Under the pieces are notes generated by a model. The model ran no database searches. It was not told the origin of the DNA and saw nothing but the letters and a program-made list of their open reading frames with translations. This document shows, piece after piece, positions 57,320 to 64,000 of a stretch of DNA of 64,000 nt. Origin of the DNA: Agromyces intestinalis. GTDB lineage: Bacteria > Actinomycetota > Actinomycetes > Actinomycetales > Microbacteriaceae. The stretch lies in the NCBI RefSeq assembly GCF_008365295.1, contig NZ_CP043505.1, positions 496,001 through 560,000 on the forward strand. Reading direction: 5' to 3'. The translations under genes and the position numbers were made by a program. The first letter of the stretch is position 1. Each line of letters begins with the position of its first letter.

Positions 57320-58189
57320 TCAGTGCTCCTCGGCGACCGCGAGCTGGATGTAGACCGCGGTGAGGAGCGTGAAGACGTAGGCCTGGAGCAGTGCGACCAG
57401 GATCTCGAACAAGGTGAAGGCGAAGCCGAAGGCGAAGCTGCCCGCGGCCAGCGCCGACCACCAGCCGCCGAGGCCGAACAGGAAGAAGTGCGTGGCCGAG
57501 AAGAACAGCACGAGCAGGAGGTGCCCGACGATCATGTTCATCAGGAGTCGGAGGGTCAGCGTGACCGGACGCAGGATGAAGGTCGAGATGAGCTCGATGA
57601 TCGCCACGATCGGCAGCACGAAGATGGGCACACCCGACGGGAACAGCGCGTTCTTGAAGAAGCCCGCGGGGCTCTTCTTGATGCCGGCGTAGATGAAGGT
57701 GATGTACGAGACGATCGCCAGCACGAGCGGGACGCCGATGACCGAGGTGCCGGCGATGTTCAGGCCGGGGATGACACCCGTCAGGTTCATGAACAGGATC
57801 ATGAAGAACATCGTCATGAGGATCGGCAGGAATCGCTTGCCGTCCTTCTTGCCGAGCAGGTCTTCGGCGATGTTCACGCGCACGAAGTCGAGACCGAACT
57901 CGACCACGCTCTGGAAGCGCCCCGGCACCACCTTCATGCGGCGAGTGCCCAGCCAGAAGATCAGCAGGAGGGCGATGACCGCGACGAAACGCACCAGCAT
58001 GATGCGGTTGATCGCGAATGGGGTGCCCTCGAACAGCACGACCTCGGGGAAGAATTCGAAGATCGACGGAGCGTGGAAGCCACCATCATCGGTTGCAGTC
58101 TGAACCAGCAGGTTCACAGCGTTAGCTAGCAGCGCTATCTCCTGTATCGGGGCGTGGAGCAGGGCTCTCGCGTCGACGAATATCGGCAC
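57320..58189 (-). CDS. atpB: ATP synthase a subunit
   Basis: Up to 289 residues; five to six membrane helices with the essential Arg in LTLRLLMNMIVGH, and the conserved C-terminal FEILVALLQAYVFTLLTAVYI. The start is unclear. The GTG at 58189 directly follows a hairpin and has no ribosome site. The GTG at 58117 (VNLLVQTATDD) has AGGAG 21 nt upstream, too far. An in-frame CTG, 6 nt after that AGGAG, is best spaced. The mature core from NLLVQTA is certain. First of the atpBEFHAGDC operon. Confidence 0.95.
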   Translation of the reverse strand: MPIFVDARALLHAPIQEIALLANAVNLLVQTATDDGGFHAPSIFEFFPEVVLFEGTPFAINRIMLVRFVAVIALLLIFWLGTRRMKVVPGRFQSVVEFGLDFVRVNIAEDLLGKKDGKRFLPILMTMFFMILFMNLTGVIPGLNIAGTSVIGVPLVLAIVSYITFIYAGIKKSPAGFFKNALFPSGVPIFVLPIVAIIELISTFILRPVTLTLRLLMNMIVGHLLLVLFFSATHFFLFGLGGWWSALAAGSFAFGFAFTLFEILVALLQAYVFTLLTAVYIQLAVAEEH

Positions 58190-58190
58190 A

Positions 58191-58223
58191 GGTTTCCGCC
58201 CAGCGCGGACGAGCGCGGAAACC
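58191..58223 (-). promoter_or_regulatory. Inverted repeat in the atp operon leader
   Basis: The arms GGTTTCCGC and GCGGAAACC are perfectly complementary, 15 nt apart, between the predicted promoter and the first possible atpB start. In the mRNA the hairpin would end one base before the GTG at 58189, arguing against use of that start or for translational control. Confidence 0.5.
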
Positions 58224-58239
58224 GTCGGGGATCACGAGT

Positions 58240-58269
58240 ACTCTAGCAAGACTTCTACGCGCGGACGAA
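58240..58269 (-). promoter_or_regulatory. Promoter of the atp operon
   Basis: Minus strand: -35 TTCGTC, an 18-bp spacer and an extended -10, TGC-TAGAGT (58245-58240). The predicted start is near 58233. It lies after the atpI-like gene and its hairpin, so atpB-C can be transcribed on their own. Confidence 0.55.
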
Positions 58270-58284
58270 TTCAGCCGCGCACGG

Positions 58285-58312
58285 GCGCTCTCACCAGGTC
58301 TGGCGAGGGCGC
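58285..58312. terminator. Hairpin immediately after the atpI-like gene
   Basis: The 13-base arms GCGCTCTCACCAG and CTGGCGAGGGCGC around a 2-nt loop pair except for two positions, one a possible G-U wobble. The hairpin ends one base from the stop codon of the atpI-like gene. It probably separates the tsaC-wecA-atpI unit from the atp operon. Confidence 0.5.
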
Positions 58313-58792
58313 TCAGTCGTCGCTGGGCGCGGGCGGCAGCTGGGTGTCGCTCGCATACGGCAGGCGCGATCGCGCGACGACGAGCACGTCCACGACGAGC
58401 GAAGCGAGCACGCCCGCGACGATGCTGAGGAACAGCACCGTGCCGTTCAGCCAGTCGGCGTCGCGCAGCACGAGCACGAGCACGATGAAGACGACGAACT
58501 TCGCCAGCCAGCCGCCGAGCACGATGCCGAAGAAGACGCCGACGAACAGGTCGCTGCTCGAGAACCGGTTGGCGAGCAGGATGCTCGCCGCCGTGATGCC
58601 CATGAACACCACGGCCATGAGGGTGCCGATCACCGCGCTCACGAGGCCCTCGACCCCGGCGAACACGAGGCCGAGGATGCCGGCGACGACGAGGATCACT
58701 CCGGCCAGCAGCCCGCCCCAGAGCAGGGCGCGGCGCAGCACCGGATTCGAGGTCGGCGTCCGGTCGGCGGGAAGGTGGGTCGGCTCGGTCAT
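58313..58792 (-). CDS. Membrane protein in the AtpI position
   Basis: 159 residues with four membrane helices (about 22-46, 52-74, 85-107, 118-140) and short polar ends. Position directly upstream of atpB and the four-helix layout match AtpI/UncI-like proteins, which help assemble the c-ring; similarity by sequence is weak. ATG start has AGGAG 5 nt upstream and overlaps the wecA stop as ATGA. Confidence 0.75.
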   Translation of the reverse strand: MTEPTHLPADRTPTSNPVLRRALLWGGLLAGVILVVAGILGLVFAGVEGLVSAVIGTLMAVVFMGITAASILLANRFSSSDLFVGVFFGIVLGGWLAKFVVFIVLVLVLRDADWLNGTVLFLSIVAGVLASLVVDVLVVARSRLPYASDTQLPPAPSDD

Positions 58793-60090
58793 CGGGCTCC
58801 TGGGTTCGGCTCGGCTGAGTCTACCGAGGGCGGTTGGGCGCCGGCGGGGACGGCGGATGGGTCGGATGCGTCGGATGCCACGGGGCCTTCGGCTGCGCCC
58901 GAGAGCTCGTCGGCCGTCGACCCGTCGACCCTCGGTCGCTCCTCCGCGGCGACGGTGAGCCGCTTGCGGCGCCCGAGCGGAGCCAGCGTGAGCGCGGCGC
59001 ACACGACGAACCCGATGCCCATGAGCAGGAACGCCCACCGCGCGCTGATGTGGAAGTAGACCGGGAACACGTAGGTGAGCAGGCACCCGATCGAGACCAC
59101 CGCCGTCCACCCGTAGAAGATGAGCACCGCGTTCAGATGCGAGTGCCCCATGTCGAGCAGCCGGTGGTGCAGGTGCTTGCGATCGGCCGAGAACGGCGAC
59201 TTGCCGGCGCGCAGCCGCCGGAGAACCGCGAGCCCGAAGTCGAGCAGGGGGATGATCAGGATCGCGAACGGCAGGATGATCGGCATGAACGCGGCGAAGA
59301 GCTGGTTGAAGCCGACCGCGCCGGGGTTGATCTGCCCGGTCACGGCGATCGCCGAGGTCGCCATCAGCAGGCCCACGAGCAGGGCCCCCGCGTCGCCCAT
59401 GAACAGCTTCGCCGGGTGCCAGTTCAGCGGCAGGAATCCGGCGAGCGCGCCGACCAGCACCACCGCGATGAGCGAGGCCAGGTTGAAGTAGTTGAACGGC
59501 GAGGTCTGCTGTACGAGCAGGTAGCTGTAGATGAAGAAGGTGCCGTTGGCGATGAGCGCGACACCGGCGACGAGCCCGTCGAGCCCGTCGATGAAGTTCA
59601 CGGCGTTCATCACGAGCACGATCGTGAACACCGTGATCGTGGCGCTCATCCACGACGAGCCGACCGTGATGCCGCCGATCGGCAGCGAGACGATCGACAC
59701 GCCCTGCCAGGCCACGAGCCCGGCGGCGATGAACTGGCCGGCGAGCTTGGTCATCCAGTCGAGGTCCCACAGGTCGTCGGCGACGCCGAGCAGGACGATG
59801 AGCAGTGCCGCGCCCAGGATCGAAAGCACCTGCGCCGGGTTCTCGAAGATGATGGCGATGTTCGAGAAGCGCGTGGATCCGAGCGAGGAGACCACCCACG
59901 CCGCGCCGAACGCGATGAGGATGCCGACGAACATCGCGATGCCGCCGAGCCGCGGCGTCGGCCGCGTGTGCACGTCGCGTTCGCGGATCTTGGGGTACAG
60001 CCGGTACTTCAGGCTCAGGCGCCACACCGCGACCGAGCCGACGAAGCTCACCAGTGCGGCCAGCAGCGCGAGCGCGATGAACAGGGTCAT
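58789..60090 (-). CDS. wecA: Undecaprenyl-phosphate GlcNAc-1-phosphate transferase (WecA/TagO-like)
   Basis: 433 residues, polytopic membrane enzyme with about eleven helices. Family motifs are VADDLWDLDW (DD motif), MNAVNFIDGLDGL, the Asp in LFMGDAGALLVG and the HxHH loop in DRKHLHHRLLDMGHS. It transfers GlcNAc-1-P (or similar) from UDP-GlcNAc to undecaprenyl phosphate to start wall polymer synthesis. The C-terminal 50 residues are a polar tail. ATGA overlap with tsaC. The tsaC-wecA-atpI-atpB order is common in actinobacteria. Confidence 0.93.
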   Translation of the reverse strand: MTLFIALALLAALVSFVGSVAVWRLSLKYRLYPKIRERDVHTRPTPRLGGIAMFVGILIAFGAAWVVSSLGSTRFSNIAIIFENPAQVLSILGAALLIVLLGVADDLWDLDWMTKLAGQFIAAGLVAWQGVSIVSLPIGGITVGSSWMSATITVFTIVLVMNAVNFIDGLDGLVAGVALIANGTFFIYSYLLVQQTSPFNYFNLASLIAVVLVGALAGFLPLNWHPAKLFMGDAGALLVGLLMATSAIAVTGQINPGAVGFNQLFAAFMPIILPFAILIIPLLDFGLAVLRRLRAGKSPFSADRKHLHHRLLDMGHSHLNAVLIFYGWTAVVSIGCLLTYVFPVYFHISARWAFLLMGIGFVVCAALTLAPLGRRKRLTVAAEERPRVDGSTADELSGAAEGPVASDASDPSAVPAGAQPPSVDSAEPNPGAR

Positions 60091-60866
60091 GAGGCGTCGG
60101 GCTCCGCTCCGGCATCGGATGCCTCGGAAGATGCGGATGCCTCGGCCTCGCCGTCGGCCGCGGCGGGCTCCGCGGCATCCGCTTCGAATGCGTCGGCACC
60201 GACCACCCGCTCGAGCTCGGCGCGCGTGATGACCCCGGCGCGCAGGATCCGCAGCCCGCCGCCGGAGCCGACCGCGGTGGCGTCCACGATCGTCGACGAG
60301 CGGTCACCCGGTCGCTCACCGACGGCCTCGTACGCGTCGCCGGCCGAGCCGCCGTCGAGGTAGACGGCGACCGACTCGCCGAGCATCTCGTGCGCGTCGG
60401 CGGCGGTCGTCGCCGCGGGAAGCCCCGACAGGTTGGCCGACGAGACCGCGAGCGGGCCGGTCTCGCTCAGCAGCTCGAGCGCGATGCGGTGGTCGGGCAT
60501 CCGCAGCGCAACCGTGCCACGGGTCTCGCCGAGATCCCACTGCAGCGACGGCTGCGCCCGCAGGATGACCGTGAGCCCGCCGGGCCAGAACTCGGCCACG
60601 AGCGCCCGAACCGCATCGGGCACCTCGGTCGCGAGCGCGTCGAGCGTCGGCAGACCGGGGATGAGCACCGGCGGCGGCGCGGTGCGGTCGCGGCCCTTGG
60701 CGTCGAGCAGTCGCTGCACCGCCGCCGCGCTGAACGCGTCGGCGGCGAGACCGTAGACGGTGTCGGTCGGGATGACGACGAGTTCGCCGCGGCCGATCGC
60801 ACCGCGCGCGAGGCGCATGCCCTTCAGCAGCGCGGACTCGTCGGCGCAGTCGTAGATCGCAGTCAT
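60087..60866 (-). CDS. tsaC: L-threonylcarbamoyladenylate synthase (Sua5/YciO/YrdC family)
   Basis: 259 residues. It makes threonylcarbamoyl-AMP from threonine, bicarbonate and ATP for the t6A37 modification of tRNA. The YrdC domain (about 10-205) has VVIPTDTVYGLAADAF, KGRDRTAPPPVL, WPGGLTVIL and SSANLSG. The final 50 residues are an Ala/Glu-rich tail, so the Sua5-specific second domain is absent. A TAGAAT box lies 9 nt before the ATG. First gene of the unit leading into wecA. Confidence 0.93.
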   Translation of the reverse strand: MTAIYDCADESALLKGMRLARGAIGRGELVVIPTDTVYGLAADAFSAAAVQRLLDAKGRDRTAPPPVLIPGLPTLDALATEVPDAVRALVAEFWPGGLTVILRAQPSLQWDLGETRGTVALRMPDHRIALELLSETGPLAVSSANLSGLPAATTAADAHEMLGESVAVYLDGGSAGDAYEAVGERPGDRSSTIVDATAVGSGGGLRILRAGVITRAELERVVGADAFEADAAEPAAADGEAEASASSEASDAGAEPDAS

Positions 60867-60875
60867 GACCGCACG

Positions 60876-60881
60876 ATTCTA
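60876..60881 (-). promoter_or_regulatory. -10 box of tsaC
   Basis: TAGAAT on the minus strand lies 9 nt before the tsaC ATG, implying a leader of about 2-3 nt. Confidence 0.45.
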
Positions 60882-60908
60882 GTGCCCCGGATCGGCCGCA
60901 ACCCGGAC

Positions 60909-60955
60909 GGATGCCCCGGAACGCGTGAGCGTCCGAGACATCCATGGGGGCATCC
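60909..60955. terminator. GGATGCCCC/GGGGCATCC hairpin after the exporter operon
   Basis: A perfect 9-bp inverted repeat with 29 nt between arms; the loop holds a smaller stem (GGAACGC/GCGTCC). It lies 30 bases downstream of the ABC permease stop. Two more GGCATCC copies follow at 60960-60966 and 60974-60980. Probably the exporter operon terminator. Confidence 0.5.
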
Positions 60956-60985
60956 CCGCGGCATCCGGCCCGAGGCATCCGATCG

Positions 60986-61819
60986 CTATCGGCGACCCGC
61001 CTTGCGGCGGAAGAGCCACGCGCCCCACCAGGCCGAGAACGCGATGATCAGGGCGCACCAGCCGAGCGCCCACCAGAGCGAATCACCCATCGGCGTGCCC
61101 ATCAGGAACCCGCGGATCGCCTCGATGATCGGGGTGATCGGCTGGTGCTCGGCGACCCACTGCAACCAGCCGGGCAGCGTCTCGACCGGCACGAACGCGC
61201 TCGAGAGGTAAGGCAGGAACAGCAGGATGAAGCCGTAGCCGCTCGCCGCGTCGGGGCTGCCGGCGGCCAGGCCGATCGCCGCGAACAGGTAGGTGATCGC
61301 GAAGATGTACAGCGCGATGAGCCCGATCGCGGCGAGCCACTCGCCGAAGCCGGCGGTCGGGCGGAAGCCGACGAGCAGCGCCACGACGATCACGACGGCG
61401 GTGGCGAGCAGGTTGCGCGCGAGGCTCGCGACGACGTGTCCGGTGAGCACCGACCCCGCGCGCAGCGGCATCGTGCGGAACCGGTCGATGATGCCGGTCG
61501 ACATGTCGCGCGCGACGTACACGGCCGTCGAGCTCGCGCCGAACCCCGCGCAGAGCAGGATGATGCCGGGCACGACGTAGTCGACGTAGCCGCCCGACGG
61601 GTCGAGGGCTCCGCCGAACACGAACGTGAACAGCAGCATGAGCATGGTCGGCAGCAGGATGGCCATGAGCAGCGCCTCGCCGTCGCGGAGCGAGTGCAGC
61701 AGGCTGCGGTGGATGAAGACCGACTCGGCGGTCAGCGCGCGCGGGCGCGGGCGGGCCGCGGGAGGCGCGGCGGCGGATGCGGCGGCCGGATGCGTCGCGG
61801 CCGGTGCGATCGTGGTCAT
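60986..61819 (-). CDS. ABC-2 type exporter permease
   Basis: 277 residues with six membrane helices and the ABC-2 pattern (GIIDRFRTMPLRAGSVLTGH after helix 2; QPITPIIEAIRGFLMG near the end, as in DrrB-like permeases). It pairs with the ATPase encoded just upstream (2-base gap) and probably exports a drug or lipid. ATG at 61819 with GAAGGG about 9 nt upstream. The Ala/Pro-rich first 30 residues are cytoplasmic. Confidence 0.92.
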   Translation of the reverse strand: MTTIAPAATHPAAASAAAPPAARPRPRALTAESVFIHRSLLHSLRDGEALLMAILLPTMLMLLFTFVFGGALDPSGGYVDYVVPGIILLCAGFGASSTAVYVARDMSTGIIDRFRTMPLRAGSVLTGHVVASLARNLLATAVVIVVALLVGFRPTAGFGEWLAAIGLIALYIFAITYLFAAIGLAAGSPDAASGYGFILLFLPYLSSAFVPVETLPGWLQWVAEHQPITPIIEAIRGFLMGTPMGDSLWWALGWCALIIAFSAWWGAWLFRRKAGRR

Positions 61820-61821
61820 GG

Positions 61822-62748
61822 TCAGCCCTTCGTTTCGATGAGGCGATGGTCTGCGCGGCTTCGGTCTGCGCTGCGCCCGGCGCCCGTGATGGTGAGGAAG
61901 ACGTCGTCGAGGCTCGGGCGGCGGATCGCGACGTGCGATCCGGTGCGACCGGATGCCTCGAGACCATCGAGTTCGTCCATGGCCGCGCGCAGCCCGTGCA
62001 CGCTGCCGTCGGTCGGCAGCTCGGCGAGCAATTCGTCGTCGGCGCCGCGCAGCTCGACCACGTCGCCGCCGACCGTCGACTTGAGCTCGGCGGCGGTGCC
62101 CTCGGCCACGATGCGGCCGCCGTCGAGCACCGCGATGCGGTTCGCGAGCCGATCCGCCTCCTCGAGGTACTGCGTGGTGAGGAAGACCGTGGTGCCCGCA
62201 GCGGCGATCTCGCCGATGATGCGCCAGAGCTCGAGCCGGCTGTGCGGGTCGAGGCCGGTTGTGGGCTCGTCGAGGAACAGCACGGGTGTCGCCACCACGA
62301 GGCTGAGCGCGAGGTCGAGCCGGCGCCGCATGCCGCCCGAGTACGTCGACACGCGCTTGCCGGCCGCGTCGACGAGCTCGAAGCGGTCGAGCAGGTCGTC
62401 GGCGCGCCGCCCGGCCGCGCGCCGACCGAGCCCCGAGAGCCGGCCGAGCATCACGAGGTTCTCGCGGCCCGTGAGCGCTTCGTCGACGGCAGCCGACTGA
62501 CCGGTCAGGCTGATGCGCGCTCGCACGCCGTCGGGGTCGCGCACCACGTCGCAGCCGGCGACCGACGCGGCGCCCCGGTCGGGCCGTACGAGCGTCGTGA
62601 GGATGTTGATGGTCGTGGTCTTGCCCGAGCCGTTCGGCCCGAGCAGGGCGAACACGCTGCCTTCGGCGACGGCGAGGTCGAGTCCGTCGAGGACCTCGGC
62701 CGTGCCGAACCGCTTGCCGAGGCCGCGCGCGTCGATCGCGAGGGTCAT
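61822..62748 (-). CDS. ABC-2 type exporter ATP-binding protein (DrrA-like)
   Basis: 308 residues. Walker A is GPNGSGKTT, signature YSGGMRRRLDLA, Walker B VLFLDEPTTGLD and H-loop LTTQYLEEADRL. The C-terminal DrrA-type segment (RPSLDDVFLTITG) is complete, in contrast to the orphan ATPase at 14787. ATG at 62748 with AAAGG 8-9 nt upstream. It is divergent from a TetR-family gene, and the shared region carries a likely operator. Confidence 0.94.
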   Translation of the reverse strand: MTLAIDARGLGKRFGTAEVLDGLDLAVAEGSVFALLGPNGSGKTTTINILTTLVRPDRGAASVAGCDVVRDPDGVRARISLTGQSAAVDEALTGRENLVMLGRLSGLGRRAAGRRADDLLDRFELVDAAGKRVSTYSGGMRRRLDLALSLVVATPVLFLDEPTTGLDPHSRLELWRIIGEIAAAGTTVFLTTQYLEEADRLANRIAVLDGGRIVAEGTAAELKSTVGGDVVELRGADDELLAELPTDGSVHGLRAAMDELDGLEASGRTGSHVAIRRPSLDDVFLTITGAGRSADRSRADHRLIETKG

Positions 62749-62773
62749 GGTCGCGCCTTTCTCGTGTAGGTCG

Positions 62774-62804
62774 TAAACTGTATATGGCATCCACACACGG
62801 TTTA
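62774..62804. promoter_or_regulatory. Candidate TetR-family operator
   Basis: A 31-bp imperfect palindrome: TAAACTGTATATGG, cat, CCACACACGGTTTA (11 of 14 positions symmetric). It sits between the divergent exporter ATPase and TetR-family genes and should overlap the promoters of both. A further half-site-like ACACAGTT lies at 62811-62818. Confidence 0.6.
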
Positions 62805-62865
62805 AGTAATACACAGTTCTAGGATGGATGCAACACCGTATGCCGACCGCACCGAGAGGACCCGG

Positions 62866-63840
62866 ATGAGCGCCGACTCCCCCGCCGACCGTGCCGGCGT
62901 CCGCACCGGCGCGCGCAGCGAACCCGCCGCCGAGCTGGAGCTGCCGCGCGGCGTCGCCCTCGCCTGGGGCGTCGCCGCCAACCCGCAGCGCGGGCCCAAG
63001 CGCGAGATGAGCCTCGAGCGCATCGTCGACGCCGCCGTCGAGATCGCCGATGCCGAAGGGCTCGCCGCCGTGTCGATGAGCCGCGTCGCCCAGGCCCTCG
63101 GCTACACCACGATGTCGCTCTACCGCTACGTGACCGCGAAAGACGACCTCATCACCCTCATGCAGGAGTACGGCACCGCCCTGCCCCCCGAGCCCGACCC
63201 CGACCTGGCGCCCGACGACTGGCGCGGGCGCATCCGCCATGTCGCGCGCGCGCAGCTCGCCCAGTCGTCGGCGCACCCGTGGCTGCTCGACATCCCCATC
63301 GAGGGCACCCCGGTGACCCCCAACAACCTCGCCTGGATGGACGCGATGCTCGAGACCCTCGCCGCCCTGCCGGTGACGGAAGACGAGCGCGTCGCGATCA
63401 TGCTGCTCATCACCGGCCAGGTGCGCTGGCAGGGCGTCATCGAACGCTCCTACCGCGACGCCGCCGGTGCCGCAGGCGTCGACCCGCAGCAGATCGACGA
63501 CGCGCGCGACTCGATTCTCGACGCGCTGGTCACGGCCGACGAGTTCCCGTCGCTGCGCCGCGCCGTCGACGCCGGCGTGTTCCGCCACGGCGACGACCCG
63601 CTCGCCTTCGGTTTCGAGCGGGTGCTCGACGGCATCGCCGAGTACGTGTCGACGCACCGCGACGGCACCCCCGCCCCGCCGCCGCTGTCCGAACCCGACG
63701 CCGACGTCGCCGACGACCGCAACGTGCGCGAGGCGCGCAAGGCGATCCGCGAGGCCGAGAAGCGGCTGCGCGACGCCCGAAAGGTCGAGCGGCAGGCGAT
63801 CCGCGCAGCGCGTGCGAAGCGGCGGGCGACGGGCGAGTAG
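62866..63840 (+). CDS. TetR-family transcription regulator
   Basis: 324 residues. An N-terminal extension of about 45 residues precedes the TetR helix-turn-helix (about 50-95, SLERIVDAAVEIADAEGLAAVSM then ALGYTTMSLYRYVTAKDDL). A TetR_C-type ligand domain follows (to about 260), then a basic coiled-coil tail of about 55 residues (REARKAIREAEKRLRDARK). The ATG at 62866 has GAGAGG 6 nt upstream; an ATG at 62824 has none. Divergent from the exporter operon, so probably its local repressor. Confidence 0.92.
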   Translation: MSADSPADRAGVRTGARSEPAAELELPRGVALAWGVAANPQRGPKREMSLERIVDAAVEIADAEGLAAVSMSRVAQALGYTTMSLYRYVTAKDDLITLMQEYGTALPPEPDPDLAPDDWRGRIRHVARAQLAQSSAHPWLLDIPIEGTPVTPNNLAWMDAMLETLAALPVTEDERVAIMLLITGQVRWQGVIERSYRDAAGAAGVDPQQIDDARDSILDALVTADEFPSLRRAVDAGVFRHGDDPLAFGFERVLDGIAEYVSTHRDGTPAPPPLSEPDADVADDRNVREARKAIREAEKRLRDARKVERQAIRAARAKRRATGE

Positions 63841-63864
63841 GGCTGCCGGGCAGCACGCGCACCC

Positions 63865-63896
63865 GTCGCGTGCACCGGTCGCGTGCACCGGTCGCG
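63865..63896. repeat. 13-bp tandem repeat, about 2.5 copies
   Basis: GTCGCGTGCACCG occurs twice in tandem (63865-63877, 63878-63890), then GTCGCG follows. It lies between the TetR-family stop and the convergent prmC tail. Probably a simple replication-slippage repeat. Confidence 0.6.
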
Positions 63897-63920
63897 CGCT
63901 GGGCGGCGGCGCGCGCCGGC

Positions 63921-64000
63921 TCAGCGCAGCGCGGTCGTGGCGCGGTCGCGACCTGTCAGATCGCGGTGATGCGCGACCGCGCGCCACCCGTCGGCGCGCA
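63921..64000 (-). CDS. prmC: Probable C-terminus of release-factor glutamine methyltransferase PrmC (partial)
   Basis: A reading frame enters from the right edge and ends at 63921; its 25 visible residues read RADGWRAVAHHRDLTGRDRA then TTALR. The pattern W-x-x-V-x-x-H-x-D-L-x-G-x-x-R-x-x-x-A resembles the end of PrmC, which methylates the GGQ glutamine of release factors. In many actinobacteria prmC lies just before tsaC, which fits, with the exporter/TetR module now between them. The short fragment limits confidence. Confidence 0.55.
   Translation of the reverse strand, partial: RADGWRAVAHHRDLTGRDRATTALR

Noticed and set aside
63865..63896. Possible CRISPR-like repeat
   Set aside because: Units are 13 bp, directly adjacent with no spacers and fewer than three copies.

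Overview
The window is about 70% G+C and gene-dense. It comes from a high-G+C Gram-positive actinobacterium. The protein sequences, the gene order and the frequent leaderless GTG/ATG starts suggest the Microbacteriaceae (an Agromyces- or Microbacterium-like organism); the family name is an inference from sequence style. No rRNA, tRNA, CRISPR array, insertion sequence or prophage was seen. The longest stretch without a gene is about 190 bases (48614-48804).

Layout. (1) 1-17235, mostly minus strand: an actinobacterial housekeeping backbone read right to left, dxr, M50 site-2 protease, ispG, proS, nusA (cut by the window start). Inserted into it are a GH43 galactanase with a divergent DeoR/LacI hybrid regulator, an acetoacetate module (scoAB and thiolase), an LtrA-family membrane protein, a two-component system, an orphan ABC ATPase and a decayed phosphopantetheinyl transferase relative. 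(2) 17303-19646: an acyltransferase, a lipoprotein and an OsmC protein. (3) 19710-26346: 4-aminobutyrate transaminase and asparaginase facing a potDABC-type polyamine importer. (4) 26457-43863, minus strand: nine co-oriented, mostly overlapping genes encoding FHA protein, PP2C phosphatase, Ser/Thr kinase, a 1961-residue Ig/FN3 surface protein, MoxR ATPase, DUF58 protein, a pseudo-transglutaminase, a zinc-ribbon/FHA protein and an EccC-like FtsK/SpoIIIE ATPase. (5) 44028-47346: an Lrp-type regulator with an aminotransferase and a FAD amine oxidase, probably polyamine breakdown. (6) 47333-51230: DUF4192 protein, two alkylation-repair enzymes, YaaA and a small P-loop kinase. (7) 51244-60866: the F-type ATP synthase operon atpBEFHAGDC, preceded by an atpI-like gene, wecA and tsaC. 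(8) 60986-63840: a TetR-controlled ABC-2 exporter, then what looks like the 3' tail of prmC at the window edge.

How the genes work together. Polyamine/GABA uptake and catabolism is split into two blocks on either side of the nine-gene kinase/FtsK operon. The two blocks share a TACGGAATC motif near their promoters, a candidate Lrp regulon. The nine-gene operon is the best candidate for an incompletely described system. It joins phospho-signalling (kinase, phosphatase, two FHA readers) to an EccC-like motor and a giant cell-surface protein, but no WXG100 substrate, EccB/D/E or mycosin gene is present. Two further patterns stand out: about ten genes seem to start leaderlessly, with a TANNNT box 6-7 nt before the start codon, and the heptamer GGATGCC/GGCATCC recurs and forms intergenic hairpins.
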